A program made the translations under genes and the position numbers. This document shows positions 55,544-63,722 of a stretch of DNA of 64,000 bases, one piece after another. Below the pieces are notes generated by a model, which was not told the DNA's origin, did not search any database, and saw only the letters and a program-made list of their open reading frames with translations. Origin of the DNA: Lysobacter enzymogenes (GTDB lineage Bacteria > Pseudomonadota > Gammaproteobacteria > Xanthomonadales > Xanthomonadaceae); assembly GCF_023617245.1 (NCBI RefSeq), contig NZ_CP067396.1, positions 2,108,001-2,172,000 of the forward strand, in the 5' to 3' direction. Each line of letters opens with the position of its first letter. Positions within the stretch are counted from its first letter, which is position 1.

Positions 55544-58051
55544 ATGACCAAGAAGACCAAGAACAAGACCGGAAAGACCGGCAATACCACCACCTCCTCC
55601 AGCGCGGCCCCGGGTGCCAAGAAGAGCGCCCGCAAGCCCGCCGCGCCGCGCCCGGCCTGGTTGCCGGACAACCTCCAGCACGGCCCGGGCAAGGGCCCGC
55701 GCGGCAAGGCCCGCCCGGTCAAGGGCGAGGGTTCCGGCGCCGCGCCCGCCCGCACCCCGGGCGCCCCGGGCAAGCGCCCGGCGGCCGCGCCGCTGCCCAG
55801 CGCGAACTACGGCGCGCACCAGGATCCGCACGCCGAGCGCGAGGCCGCGCGCTACGCCCAGCCCATCGCCAGCCGCGAGCTGATCCTGCAGACCCTCAGC
55901 GGCGCGGACGGCCCGATGCGCGCCGAGGAACTGGCCCAGCGCCTGGAACTGACCGAGCCCGAGCGCGCCGACGCGCTCGGCAAGCGACTGGCGGCGATGA
56001 TCCGCGACGGGCAGTTGTTGCTGAATCGCAAGGGCGAATTCGCCCCGGCCGCGCAAATGGACCTGATCCCGGGCGTGGTGATCGCCAACCCCGACGGCTT
56101 CGGCTTCCTGCGCCCGGAATCCGGCGGCGGCGACGACCTGTTCCTGCCGCCGTTCGAAATGCGCAAGGCCATGCACGGCGACCGCGTGCTCGCCAGCGTC
56201 ACCGGCGTCGACCGCCGCGGCCGCCGCGAAGGCGCGATCGTGGAAGTGCTCGAACGCCGGCTCAACCGCCTGATCGGCCGCTTCACCCTCGAGCAGGGCA
56301 TCAGCTACGTGGTGCCCGACGACCGCCGCATCCAGCGCAACGTGCAGATTCCGCCGGACGCGCGCATGGACGCCAAGAACGGCCAGTTGGTGGTCTGCGA
56401 GCTGGTGCAGGCGCCCGACCACCACCGTCCGCCGATCGGCCGGGTGCTGGCGGTGCTCGGCGAAAAGCTCACCGCCTCGCTGGCGGTGCAGGCCGCGATC
56501 CACGGCCACGAGATTCCCGACGTGTTCCCGCAGGAAGCGCTCGACGAAGCCTCGGCGGTGCCGCTGACCGTGCCCGAGGCCGTCGCCGCGCAGCGCGTCG
56601 ACCTGCGCGCGATGCCGCTGGTCACCATCGACGGCGAGGACGCCAAGGACTTCGACGACGCGGTCTATTGCGAGAGCAACCGCAAAGGCTTCCGCCTGGT
56701 CGTCGCCATCGCCGACGTCTCGCATTACGTCCGCCCAGGCACGCCGCTGGACGACGAAGCGCAGAAGCGCGCGACCTCGGTCTACTTCCCCGGCTTCGTC
56801 GTGCCGATGCTGCCGGAGACGCTGTCCAACGGCATTTGTTCGTTGAATCCGAAGGTCGACCGGCTGTGCTTCGTCTGCGACATGCAGATCGACCACAGCG
56901 GCGAGGTGACCTCGTCGAAGTTCTACGAAGCGGTGATGAATTCGCATGCGCGCCTGACCTACACCACCGTGTGGAACGCGGTCGGCGACGTGCCCGAGGA
57001 GGCCAAGGCCGAAGCGCAGGCGCAGATCGGTTCGCTGCTGCCTAACATCCAGCGCCTGCACCAACTGTTCCACGTGCTGGTCAAGGCGCGCCAGCAGCGC
57101 GGCGCGATCGAGTTCGAATCCAGCGAAGTGCGCTTCGTCATCGGCAAGGACGGCGAGGTGGTGCAGGCCGGGATGCTCCAGCGCAACGACGCGCACAAGC
57201 TGATCGAGGAATGCATGATCGCGGCCAACGTCGAGGCCGCGAAGTACCTGATGAGCATGGAAGTCCCGGCGCCGTACCGCGTGCACGAGCGGCCGCCGGA
57301 ACAGAAGTACGCCGATCTGCAGGAGTTCCTCAAGGAATTCAAGCTGCGCATGCCGGCCTGGAACCAGGTCGAACCGCGCGACTTCACCCACCTGCTGAAG
57401 AAAATCCGCGACCGCCCCGACGCCACGCTGCTGGAATCGGTGCTGCTGCGCAGCCAGAGCCTGGCGGTGTACGCGCCGGAGAACACCGGCCACTTCGGCC
57501 TGGCGCTGCACGCCTACGCCCACTTCACCTCGCCGATCCGGCGCTATCCGGACCTGCTGGTGCACCGCGCGATCAAGCACGCGCTCAGCGGCGCCAAGCC
57601 GACCGCGTACCTGTACTCGCCGCGGCAGATGGCGGCGCTGGCGCTGCAGTGCTCCGAGCGCGAGCGCCGCGCCGACGAGGCCGAGCGCGAGGTCGACGAA
57701 CGCTACCGCGCGGCGTGGATGGAGCAGCACGTCGGCGGCGAGTTCGACGGCGTGATCAGCGGCGTGACCAGCTTCGGCCTGTTCATCGAGCTCGACGACT
57801 CCAAGGTCAACGGCCTGGTCCACGTGACCCAGTTGCCGCACGACTATTACCACTTCGACCCGATCCGCAAGACGCTCTCGGGCGAACGCACCGGCCGCGA
57901 GTACCGGCTCGGCGACCGCGTGCGCATCGTCGTGCTCAAGGCCAGCGTCGAGGACCGCAAGATCGACTTCCGGCTGGTCGACGAGGAGCGCGGCGCCAAG
58001 CCGCTGCCGCCGCGCGGGCAGCCGGCGAAGCGGACCAAGCAGAAGTATTGA
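55544..58051 (+). CDS. rnr: Ribonuclease R
   Basis: Processive 3'-5' exoribonuclease for structured RNA and ribosome quality control. 835 residues: a Lys/Thr/Ala/Pro-rich basic N-terminal tail of about 105 residues (KKTKNKTGKTGNTTTSSS), a winged-helix HTH_12 domain (ELILQTLSGADGPMRAEELA), cold-shock OB folds (GFGFLRPESGGGDD), the RNB catalytic domain (TIDGEDAKDFDDAVYCE with its Asp cluster; SPIRRYPDLLVHRAIKHAL) and a C-terminal S1 domain (GVISGVTSFGLFIELDDSKV). ATG 55544 is the first suitable start. Precedes rlmB as in E. coli. Confidence 0.97.
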   Translation: MTKKTKNKTGKTGNTTTSSSAAPGAKKSARKPAAPRPAWLPDNLQHGPGKGPRGKARPVKGEGSGAAPARTPGAPGKRPAAAPLPSANYGAHQDPHAEREAARYAQPIASRELILQTLSGADGPMRAEELAQRLELTEPERADALGKRLAAMIRDGQLLLNRKGEFAPAAQMDLIPGVVIANPDGFGFLRPESGGGDDLFLPPFEMRKAMHGDRVLASVTGVDRRGRREGAIVEVLERRLNRLIGRFTLEQGISYVVPDDRRIQRNVQIPPDARMDAKNGQLVVCELVQAPDHHRPPIGRVLAVLGEKLTASLAVQAAIHGHEIPDVFPQEALDEASAVPLTVPEAVAAQRVDLRAMPLVTIDGEDAKDFDDAVYCESNRKGFRLVVAIADVSHYVRPGTPLDDEAQKRATSVYFPGFVVPMLPETLSNGICSLNPKVDRLCFVCDMQIDHSGEVTSSKFYEAVMNSHARLTYTTVWNAVGDVPEEAKAEAQAQIGSLLPNIQRLHQLFHVLVKARQQRGAIEFESSEVRFVIGKDGEVVQAGMLQRNDAHKLIEECMIAANVEAAKYLMSMEVPAPYRVHERPPEQKYADLQEFLKEFKLRMPAWNQVEPRDFTHLLKKIRDRPDATLLESVLLRSQSLAVYAPENTGHFGLALHAYAHFTSPIRRYPDLLVHRAIKHALSGAKPTAYLYSPRQMAALALQCSERERRADEAEREVDERYRAAWMEQHVGGEFDGVISGVTSFGLFIELDDSKVNGLVHVTQLPHDYYHFDPIRKTLSGERTGREYRLGDRVRIVVLKASVEDRKIDFRLVDEERGAKPLPPRGQPAKRTKQKY

Positions 58052-58071
58052 GCGTAGTTGCGGTAGCCCCC

Positions 58072-58172
58072 CTGTAGGAGCGGCGCGAGCCGCGACTGCG
58101 GGGTCTCCGCCGCGCCGAAACCCACGCCGTAGCCCCGCGTTGCCGCGGTCGCGGCTCGCGCCGCTCCTGCAG
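58072..58172. repeat. Family-A inverted repeat between rnr and rlmB
   Basis: Arms 58072-58101 (CTGTAGGAGCGGCGCGAGCC) and about 58143-58172 (reverse complement). A TAGAAT at 58201 just after it is a possible -10 for rlmB. Confidence 0.85.
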
Positions 58173-58253
58173 GGGGCGGCCGGGGCTGCGGCCCCATGCC
58201 GTAGAATTGCCGCCCCCACGCCTCACCGGGCCCCAGGCCCACACGGACCACCC

Positions 58254-59009
58254 ATGAGCCAGAAACAATGGATCGCCGGCATCAACGCCGTCTCCGCCGC
58301 GATCGAGCACGACGCGGCCAACGTGCGCGAGGTGCTGATCGAGGCCGGCGCCAAGAACCCGCGCCTGGCCGAGATCGAGACCGCCGCGCGCCGCGCCGAC
58401 ATCGACGTGCGCCGGGTCGCGACCCAGGCGCTCGACGGCGTGGTCGGCGGGCTGCGCCACCAGGGCGTGGTCGCGCGTTATGCCGCGGCCAAGACCTGGA
58501 GCGAGAACGAACTGGAAGGCCTGGTCGAGGCCGCCGAGGGCCGCGCCCTGATCCTGATCCTCGACGGCGTGCAGGACCCGCACAACCTCGGCGCCTGCCT
58601 GCGCAGCGCGGCCGCGGCCGGGGCGACCGCGGTCATCATTCCCAAGGACAAGTCGGTCCAGGTCAACGCCACCGTGCGCAAGACCTCGGCCGGCGCCGCC
58701 GACAGCGTGCCGGTGGTCCCGGTGACCAACCTGGCGCGGACCCTGCGCGACCTGCAGAAGCTGGGCGTGTGGATCTACGGCCTGGCCGGCGAGGCGCAGG
58801 CCTCGCTGTATTCGCTGGACCTGCGCGGCAATGTCGCCCTGGCGCTCGGCGGCGAAGCCGACGGCCTGCGCCGGCTGACCCGCGAGACCTGCGACCAGTT
58901 GGTCAAGATCCCGATGCCCGGCGGCGATGCGGCCAGCGGGGTGGAGAGCCTGAACGTGTCGGTGGCGGCGGGCGTGACCTTGTTCGAGGCGGTGCGGCAG
59001 CGCGGGTGA
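58254..59009 (+). CDS. rlmB: 23S rRNA (guanosine-2'-O-)-methyltransferase RlmB
   Basis: SpoU-family enzyme methylating G2251 of 23S rRNA (E. coli numbering). The 251-residue product has an N-terminal substrate-binding domain (WIAGINAVSAAIEHDAANVR) and the trefoil-knot SPOUT domain: ILILDGVQDPHNLGACLRSA, KTSAGAADSVPVVPVTN, LALGGEADGLRRLTRE and IPMPGGDAASGVESLNVSVA. ATG 58254. Confidence 0.96.
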   Translation: MSQKQWIAGINAVSAAIEHDAANVREVLIEAGAKNPRLAEIETAARRADIDVRRVATQALDGVVGGLRHQGVVARYAAAKTWSENELEGLVEAAEGRALILILDGVQDPHNLGACLRSAAAAGATAVIIPKDKSVQVNATVRKTSAGAADSVPVVPVTNLARTLRDLQKLGVWIYGLAGEAQASLYSLDLRGNVALALGGEADGLRRLTRETCDQLVKIPMPGGDAASGVESLNVSVAAGVTLFEAVRQRG

Positions 59010-59030
59010 GCGGGGCGCGGCGATTTGGCC

Positions 59031-59139
59031 GGAAAGCGTCGGGACTGAAGTCCCTCCCACAACCGCCGCCATCGGACCGCTCGAGGCATTTGGGAGACGC
59101 TCGGCTTTTGTGGGAGGGACTTCAGTCCCGGCGCTTTCC
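59031..59139. repeat. Family-B variant inverted repeat
   Basis: Arms 59031-59062 and 59108-59139; here the core reads GGGAGGGACTTCAGTCCC, so the inner pair changed from GGCCTTCAGGCC to GGACTTCAGTCC while staying palindromic. It lies 20 bp after rlmB. Confidence 0.85.
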
Positions 59140-59243
59140 GCTTCGGCGCAGCGATTCCCACACTGCCATGACGCCGCAAAGACCTATGTAACCCCCCGCT
59201 GACCCCAAGGCTCCGCTCGCGGCCCCGTCCGCGACCGCGCCGA

Positions 59244-59332
59244 TATAATGCGCCGCGACCGACCCGGGACGGCCCGGGTCCGCGCAGTCCGATCCATCCG
59301 CAGCGACGCGCGTTACATCCGGGGACGGCCCC
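59244..59332 (+). promoter_or_regulatory. Guanidine-II (mini-ykkC) riboswitch with -10 element
   Basis: TATAAT at 59244-59249 is followed by two hairpins whose loops are both ACGG: GACCCGGG-ACGG-CCCGGGTC (59261-59280) and GGGG-ACGG-CCCC (59321-59332). Both share the 10-mer GGGACGGCCC, the known guanidine-II signature (ACGR loops in tandem hairpins, about 40-base linker here). The second hairpin ends nine bases before the GGGAG ribosome site of the gdx gene, fitting translational control by guanidinium. Confidence 0.88.
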
Positions 59333-59352
59333 ATCGATATGGGAGCTGCATC

Positions 59353-59664
59353 ATGCCTTGGGTTCTTCTCGTCTTCGCCGGCCTGTTCGAAATCGGCTGG
59401 GCCATCGGCCTCAAATACACCGAGGGTTTCACCCGCCTGTGGCCGTCGGTCGGCACCGTCGCCTCGATGGCGATCAGCGTCGGCCTGCTCGGCCTGGCGA
59501 TGAAGTCGTTGCCGGTCGGCACCGCCTACGCGATCTGGGTCGGCATCGGCGCGGTCGGCACCGTCATCCTCGGCATGGTGCTGTTCAACGAGCCGGCCAC
59601 CGCGCTGCGCATCGCCAGCATCGTGCTGATCGTCGCCGGCCTGGTCGGCCTCAAGCTGGCCTGA
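59353..59664 (+). CDS. gdx: SMR-family guanidinium exporter Gdx (SugE)
   Basis: 103-residue protein with four transmembrane helices that acts as a dual-topology dimer exchanging protons for guanidinium. It follows the SugE/Gdx subtype: PWVLLVFAGLFEIGWAIGLK with the essential Glu near residue 13, YTEGFTRLWPS, and MKSLPVGTAYAIWVGIGAVG. Multidrug SMR pumps (EmrE) differ at these positions. The guanidine-II motif directly upstream supports the substrate. GGGAG precedes ATG 59353. Two GC hairpins follow (59673-59694 and 59753-59781). Confidence 0.93.
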   Translation: MPWVLLVFAGLFEIGWAIGLKYTEGFTRLWPSVGTVASMAISVGLLGLAMKSLPVGTAYAIWVGIGAVGTVILGMVLFNEPATALRIASIVLIVAGLVGLKLA

Positions 59665-59752
59665 GGTCCCGGCGCCCGGGCCGCGGCCCGGGCGTTCGCG
59701 ATTCGCGCTGCGGCGCTGGCGAGGCTGCCGGCGACCGACCATCATCGCCCCG

Positions 59753-59781
59753 AGCGGCGCCGCGGCAGCGGCGCCGCTTTT
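59753..59781 (+). terminator. Intrinsic terminator after gdx
   Basis: Perfect 11-bp stem AGCGGCGCCGC / GCGGCGCCGCT with a four-base loop, ending in TTTT. It separates gdx from the GNAT gene 37 bases on. A further hairpin with 10-bp arms (59673-59694) precedes it. Confidence 0.75.
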
Positions 59782-59817
59782 GGTTTCCACCGATAGCCCA
59801 ACGACGGGACCCGCGCC

Positions 59818-60264
59818 ATGCCCATCCGCGAACGCCGCCGCGACGACAATCCCCGACTGCTGGCGCTGTGGGAGCGCTCGGTGCGCGCCACCCACGACTT
59901 CCTCGCCGAGGCCGATATCGACGAACTGCGTCCGCAGGTGCGCGACGTCTATCTCGACGCGGTCGAGATCTGGGTGTTCGAAGACGCCGACGGCCTCGCC
60001 GGTTTCGTCGGCCTGGCCGATGCGCAGGTCGAGATGCTGTTCCTGGAGCCGCAACGGCGCGGCCAGGGCATCGGCACGCGCCTGCTCGACCACGCGCGCG
60101 GCCTGCGCGGCACGCTGACGGTCGACGTCAACGAACACAACCCGCAGGCGCACGGCTTCTACCGCCGCTACGGCTTCGTCGACACCGGGCGCTCGCCGCT
60201 GGACGGGCAGGGGCGCCCGTTCCCGCTGATCCACATGGCCTTGCCGCTCGACGCGGCCGGCTGA
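59818..60264 (+). CDS. GNAT-family N-acetyltransferase (YjaB-like)
   Basis: 148 residues with MPIRERRRDDNPRLLALWER, THDFLAEADIDEL, WVFEDADGLAGFVGLADAQV, the acetyl-CoA loop LFLEPQRRGQGIGTRLLDHA, VDVNEHNPQAHGFYRRYGFV and a GRPFPLIHMAL end. This order matches E. coli YjaB-type acetyltransferases. Acceptor substrate unknown. Stands alone between gdx and a convergent lysozyme-like gene. Confidence 0.88.
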   Translation: MPIRERRRDDNPRLLALWERSVRATHDFLAEADIDELRPQVRDVYLDAVEIWVFEDADGLAGFVGLADAQVEMLFLEPQRRGQGIGTRLLDHARGLRGTLTVDVNEHNPQAHGFYRRYGFVDTGRSPLDGQGRPFPLIHMALPLDAAG

Positions 60265-60351
60265 ACGCTGGCGCAGGCGGGCCTTACGTGCAGGCCGCTG
60301 CGATCGGCGCTGGGTTGACGTCTGCGGCACCGCCTTGCGCCACCGCGGCGC

Positions 60352-60963
60352 TCACTCCAGCGCGTTCGCCAGCAACTCGTCGAAGCGCCGCGCGATGTCG
60401 GCGATGGTCTGCGCCTTGTCCTGGCCGTTGATGATCCGCCGCGCCTCTTCGTAGTTCGGCAGTTGCCCCGGCTTGAAGTAGTGATCGAGCTTCTTGCCGG
60501 TGAACCAGCCTTGCTTCATGCCCTGCATGGCGATGGCGTAGGCGATCTCGGGTCGCTTCGCGTCCTCGGGCTTGCCGACCAGGTCGATGCCGAGGAACTT
60601 GCCGGCGCGTTCGTAGTTGGCGCGCCCGGTCAGCTGCACGTAGCCGCGGCCGTGATAGCGGGCGCCGTCGCCGCGCTTGCTGTTGCCCAGCGCCTTGCCG
60701 ATGCGCGTGTCCGGCCCGTATAGGCGCTCGAAGCGCGCATCGTCGCCGAACTCGTCGATCGGCCGCAGCGTATGCGCGGTTTCCCATTTGAACGTCGCCA
60801 GGCAATACGCGATCTGGTGGCGATGCACCGGATCGATGCTGAAACTGGCGTCGCGCTCGATCCGGCCGATCAGAAAACGCACGGCCTGGGCGAGGTCGTC
60901 GCGCAGCGGGCCGAAGCGTTTGCGGTAGCCGTCGAGGAATTGCTCGTCGTCGAAAGCGAACAT
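60352..60963 (-). CDS. GH19 endolysin/chitinase-like glycoside hydrolase
   Basis: 203 residues, no signal peptide. The GH19 pattern is present: catalytic Glu in ATFKWETAHTLRPIDE, then RYHGRGYVQLTGRANYERAG, PEIAYAIAMQGMKQGWFTGK and YEEARRIINGQD. Single-domain GH19 proteins of this size are usually phage-type lysozymes acting on peptidoglycan, less often chitinases. AGGAG precedes ATG 60963. No holin, spanin or phage gene lies nearby, so it is not part of a visible prophage; the export route is unclear. Confidence 0.85.
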   Translation of the reverse strand: MFAFDDEQFLDGYRKRFGPLRDDLAQAVRFLIGRIERDASFSIDPVHRHQIAYCLATFKWETAHTLRPIDEFGDDARFERLYGPDTRIGKALGNSKRGDGARYHGRGYVQLTGRANYERAGKFLGIDLVGKPEDAKRPEIAYAIAMQGMKQGWFTGKKLDHYFKPGQLPNYEEARRIINGQDKAQTIADIARRFDELLANALE

Positions 60964-61114
60964 CCTGTTCTCCTGTCCGTGGGCCGGCGCGGGCGTGCGT
61001 CTGCGGCCGGCGGCGGCGCGGCATCGCGCCGCGTACACACGGATCAACGCAGCGATACTGCGGCGGCGGCCAGGGCCGCATGTTGCGTCGGCGATACGCG
61101 GCCGGGCGGCGCGC

Positions 61115-62095
61115 TCAGTCCAGGCCGAAGCGTTCGGCCACGCGCAGCGCGGACGTCTCGAACTGCCACAGCGCGGTGCCCGGATCGCGCGATTCGCCGC
61201 AGGCCGCGCGCAGCGCGTCGCTCCATTGCGACAATGCGTCCAGGCCGAGCCGCCGCCGCAGCGCCGCGGCCAGCGCGGCGACGTTGGCGGGCGGGAAGAA
61301 GGCGTACACCCGCGCTTGCGGATCGAGCCGGGGCGACGGCACGCTGCCGCGCAGCACCCAGCACCAGTCCCAGGCGATGTTCTTCATCGGGTCGTGCGCG
61401 GCCGATTCGGGCTGGCTGCCCTCGAACAGCAAGGGCTCGGCGCCATCGAGCCAGACCACGAAGACCGCGCGCCACAGCGGATCGTCGATCGCCAGCAGCG
61501 AGCCGATCCAGGCGTCGACCGCATCCGTTTCCAGGTAGCGCAGCGTCAGGCTGCAGATCGCCGAGAGCGCGGCGCCGCTTTCCAGGGTCCAGCCGTAGAC
61601 ATAGTCGCGCAGCGGATCGAGCACGCGGTCGGCGACGATGCGGCCGTCGCGCCAGCGCGATGGCGCCATCAGCGCGCGGCCCAGCGTGTCGAGCAGGTCG
61701 CGGCGGAACCCCGCGTCGCGGCCGGGCAGGGCCGGGTCCAGGCAATGCACGCATACCGCGCTGACCAACAGCTCGTGCAGATGCCAAGTCTCGTCGGCGC
61801 GTTCCTGCGCGCGCGGCAGCAGGTAATCGAACCACAGGCTCCATTCGTCGAGGTGATCGAACGAGGTCGGGCCGCTGGTCAGTTCGGTCAGCGCGTTTTC
61901 GAGTTCGCTCAGCGCCCAGTCGGTCGCGGCGCCGGCCATCAGCCCGGTGTAGTAGTGGCGGTCGCCGCCCATGAACCAGGCTTCGCCCATCGGCTTGCGC
62001 GGCCGCGGCGCGCGTTCGCGCAGCCGCCGCAACGCATCCGGATCGGGGCCGAGGCCCGGAACCCACAGATAGGGCGGCGTAGCGGGCTCGTCCAT
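61115..62095 (-). CDS. Hypothetical protein
   Basis: 326 residues, soluble, rich in Trp, Asp and Leu, no signal peptide or membrane helix. Recognisable stretches are YLWVPGLGPDPDALRRLRER, GGDRHYYTGLMAGAATDWAL, DHLDEWSLWFDYLLPRAQER and DDPLWRAVFVVWLDGAEP. I do not recognise a family. It starts 19 bases after rnt on the same strand, so the two are probably cotranscribed. The 151-bp gap to the GH19 gene shows nothing. Confidence 0.7.
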   Translation of the reverse strand: MDEPATPPYLWVPGLGPDPDALRRLRERAPRPRKPMGEAWFMGGDRHYYTGLMAGAATDWALSELENALTELTSGPTSFDHLDEWSLWFDYLLPRAQERADETWHLHELLVSAVCVHCLDPALPGRDAGFRRDLLDTLGRALMAPSRWRDGRIVADRVLDPLRDYVYGWTLESGAALSAICSLTLRYLETDAVDAWIGSLLAIDDPLWRAVFVVWLDGAEPLLFEGSQPESAAHDPMKNIAWDWCWVLRGSVPSPRLDPQARVYAFFPPANVAALAAALRRRLGLDALSQWSDALRAACGESRDPGTALWQFETSALRVAERFGLD

Positions 62096-62114
62096 GAGCG
62101 CGGGCGGCGCGGCC

Positions 62115-62765
62115 TCAGCCGCCGCGCGCCGGCCAGGCGTTGACGATCTTGCAGAACAGCTCGGCGGTGCGTTCGGTGTCGTACACGGCCGAATGCGCTT
62201 CCTCGCCGTTCCACACGAACCCGGCCGCCTGCACCGCGCGCGCGAGCACGGTCTGGCCGTAGGCCACGCCGGCCAGGGTGACGGTGTCGAACACGCTGAA
62301 GGGATGGAACGGGTTGCGCTTGTGGCCGCTGCGCGCGACCGCGGCGTTGAGGAAGTTGAGGTCGAAGTGGGCGTTGTGGCCGACCAGGATCGCGCGCTGG
62401 CAGCCGTGGCGCTTGACCGCCTCGCGCACCGGCGCGAACACCGCTTCCAGCGCCTGCCGCTCGGGCTTGGCGTCGCGGAAGGGGTGGTCGATGTCGATGC
62501 CGGTGACTTCCAGCGACTTCGGGTCGATCAGGGTGCCGGCGGCCGGCACCACGTGCGAACTGGCGACCTCGCCGGGCACCAGCCGGCCGTCGCCGTCCAG
62601 TTCGATCGGCTGCACCGCGATTTCCAGCAGGGCGTGCTTGTTCCAGTCGAATCCGCCGGTTTCCACGTCCACGACCACCGGCAGGTAGCCGCGGAAGCGG
62701 GTGGCGAGGGTGGCGGGGACGGGCGCGGCGGGAGCGGCGCTGGAGGCGGGGCCGGGGTCGATCAT
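62115..62765 (-). CDS. rnt: Ribonuclease T
   Basis: DEDDh 3'-5' exoribonuclease for tRNA and small-RNA 3' ends. The 216-residue product has an Ala/Pro N terminus, ExoI VVVDVETGGFDWNKHALLEI, ExoII VGHNAHFDLNFLNAAV, and ExoIII AHSAVYDTERTAELF with the catalytic His and Asp. FDTVTLAGVAYGQTVLARAV is the typical central segment. ATG 62765. Confidence 0.95.
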   Translation of the reverse strand: MIDPGPASSAAPAAPVPATLATRFRGYLPVVVDVETGGFDWNKHALLEIAVQPIELDGDGRLVPGEVASSHVVPAAGTLIDPKSLEVTGIDIDHPFRDAKPERQALEAVFAPVREAVKRHGCQRAILVGHNAHFDLNFLNAAVARSGHKRNPFHPFSVFDTVTLAGVAYGQTVLARAVQAAGFVWNGEEAHSAVYDTERTAELFCKIVNAWPARGG

Positions 62766-62914
62766 GGCGGGAAGCCTAACAACCGCAGCGGTTTAATACC
62801 ACGCGTCGGGCCGAAGCCTGGACGATGGGCGCTGTTTGCGGCTGATCGGCGCGGTTTATGAGTGTGCCGGTCGATCTGGCTTCGGATGGGGCGCTGGCGC
62901 GAACTTCTTCGGTT

Positions 62915-62943
62915 GGTCGCGGCTCGCGCCGCTCCTACAGGGG
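62915..62943. repeat. Single half of family-A repeat
   Basis: GGTCGCGGCTCGCGCCGCTC followed by CTACAG, one arm only with no partner within a few hundred bases. It ends eight bases from the HvfC-like gene stop. The remaining gap 62766-62914 shows no gene. Confidence 0.7.
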
Positions 62944-62950
62944 GCTCGGG

Positions 62951-63718
62951 TCAGAAGTAGACCACGCCGTTGGCGCGCATCTGCCGCAACAACGCCGCGC
63001 CCATCTCGACAAAACCGGCTTCGTCGTCGCTGCCGGCTTCGGCCGCGAGCGCGCGCAGTTGCGCGCGCGCGTCCAACTGCGGCGATTCTTCCAGCCGCTG
63101 CAACAAGCGGAACGCGAGCGGGCTGAGCTCGGAGAAGCGCACCTCGCCGTCGGCTTCGCGGCGCAGCAGCAACAAAGTCGGCGCCGGCGGCGGCTGCGCC
63201 GGTTGGTAGTCGGGCCCGAGCCGGTGCACCGGCCAGGCGTAGGCCAGCGGCCAGGCCAGCGGCGACAGCCGCGGCGCGCGGTCGAGCAGGTCGGCTCCGT
63301 CGTGGCCGGCATCGTCGCGCGGCGCCTGCGCCTCGCTCAGCTGCAGCGCCAGTTCGACCCATTCGTAATGCGCCAATTCCAGCAGGAACGGCGGGTCCAG
63401 GCCGTCCGGCTCGTGTTCGTCGAGGTCCTGCAGATAGCGCTGGAACTCGCGCGCGATTTCGGCGAACAGCGGCGTGTGGCAGCGGTGGTCGCGATAGAAG
63501 TCGCGCACCAGCCGTTCCCAGCGCTGTTCGCCCAGGATCCGTTCGATCGCCGGGAAGTTGCCCGACAGCAGGCTCGCGATGTTGTTGAACAACAGTTCGC
63601 GATAGACCGCCAGGCGGCGGTCCTCGATGCCGGACGGCGCGGGGCTCGCGGCGGGATCGCGCAGGTGCCGGGTCAGTTCGAACTGCTGCGCGCGCAGGCG
63701 CGAAGGGGCGTCGCTCAT
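62951..63718 (-). CDS. DUF2063 (HvfC/BufC-like) MNIO partner protein
   Basis: 255 residues: LRAQQFELTRHLRDP near the start, RRLAVYRELLFNNIASLLSG, NFPAIERILGEQRWERLVRD with FYRDH, and LPPFLLELAHYEWVELAL-like DPPFLLELAHYEWVELALQL. The C-terminal half has LLLLRREADGEVRFSELSPL. This is the DUF2063 pattern (HvfC/BufC), the partner that delivers precursor peptide to MNIO enzymes in copper-binding bufferin-type RiPP pathways. It follows an MNIO gene by four bases, which supports the call. Confidence 0.88.
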   Translation of the reverse strand: MSDAPSRLRAQQFELTRHLRDPAASPAPSGIEDRRLAVYRELLFNNIASLLSGNFPAIERILGEQRWERLVRDFYRDHRCHTPLFAEIAREFQRYLQDLDEHEPDGLDPPFLLELAHYEWVELALQLSEAQAPRDDAGHDGADLLDRAPRLSPLAWPLAYAWPVHRLGPDYQPAQPPPAPTLLLLRREADGEVRFSELSPLAFRLLQRLEESPQLDARAQLRALAAEAGSDDEAGFVEMGAALLRQMRANGVVYF

Positions 63719-63722
63719 GGGC

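Noticed and set aside
60352..60963. Prophage remnant around the GH19 endolysin-like gene
   Set aside because: Neighbours are gdx, a GNAT, rnt and an unknown gene; no structural, integrase, holin or spanin genes.
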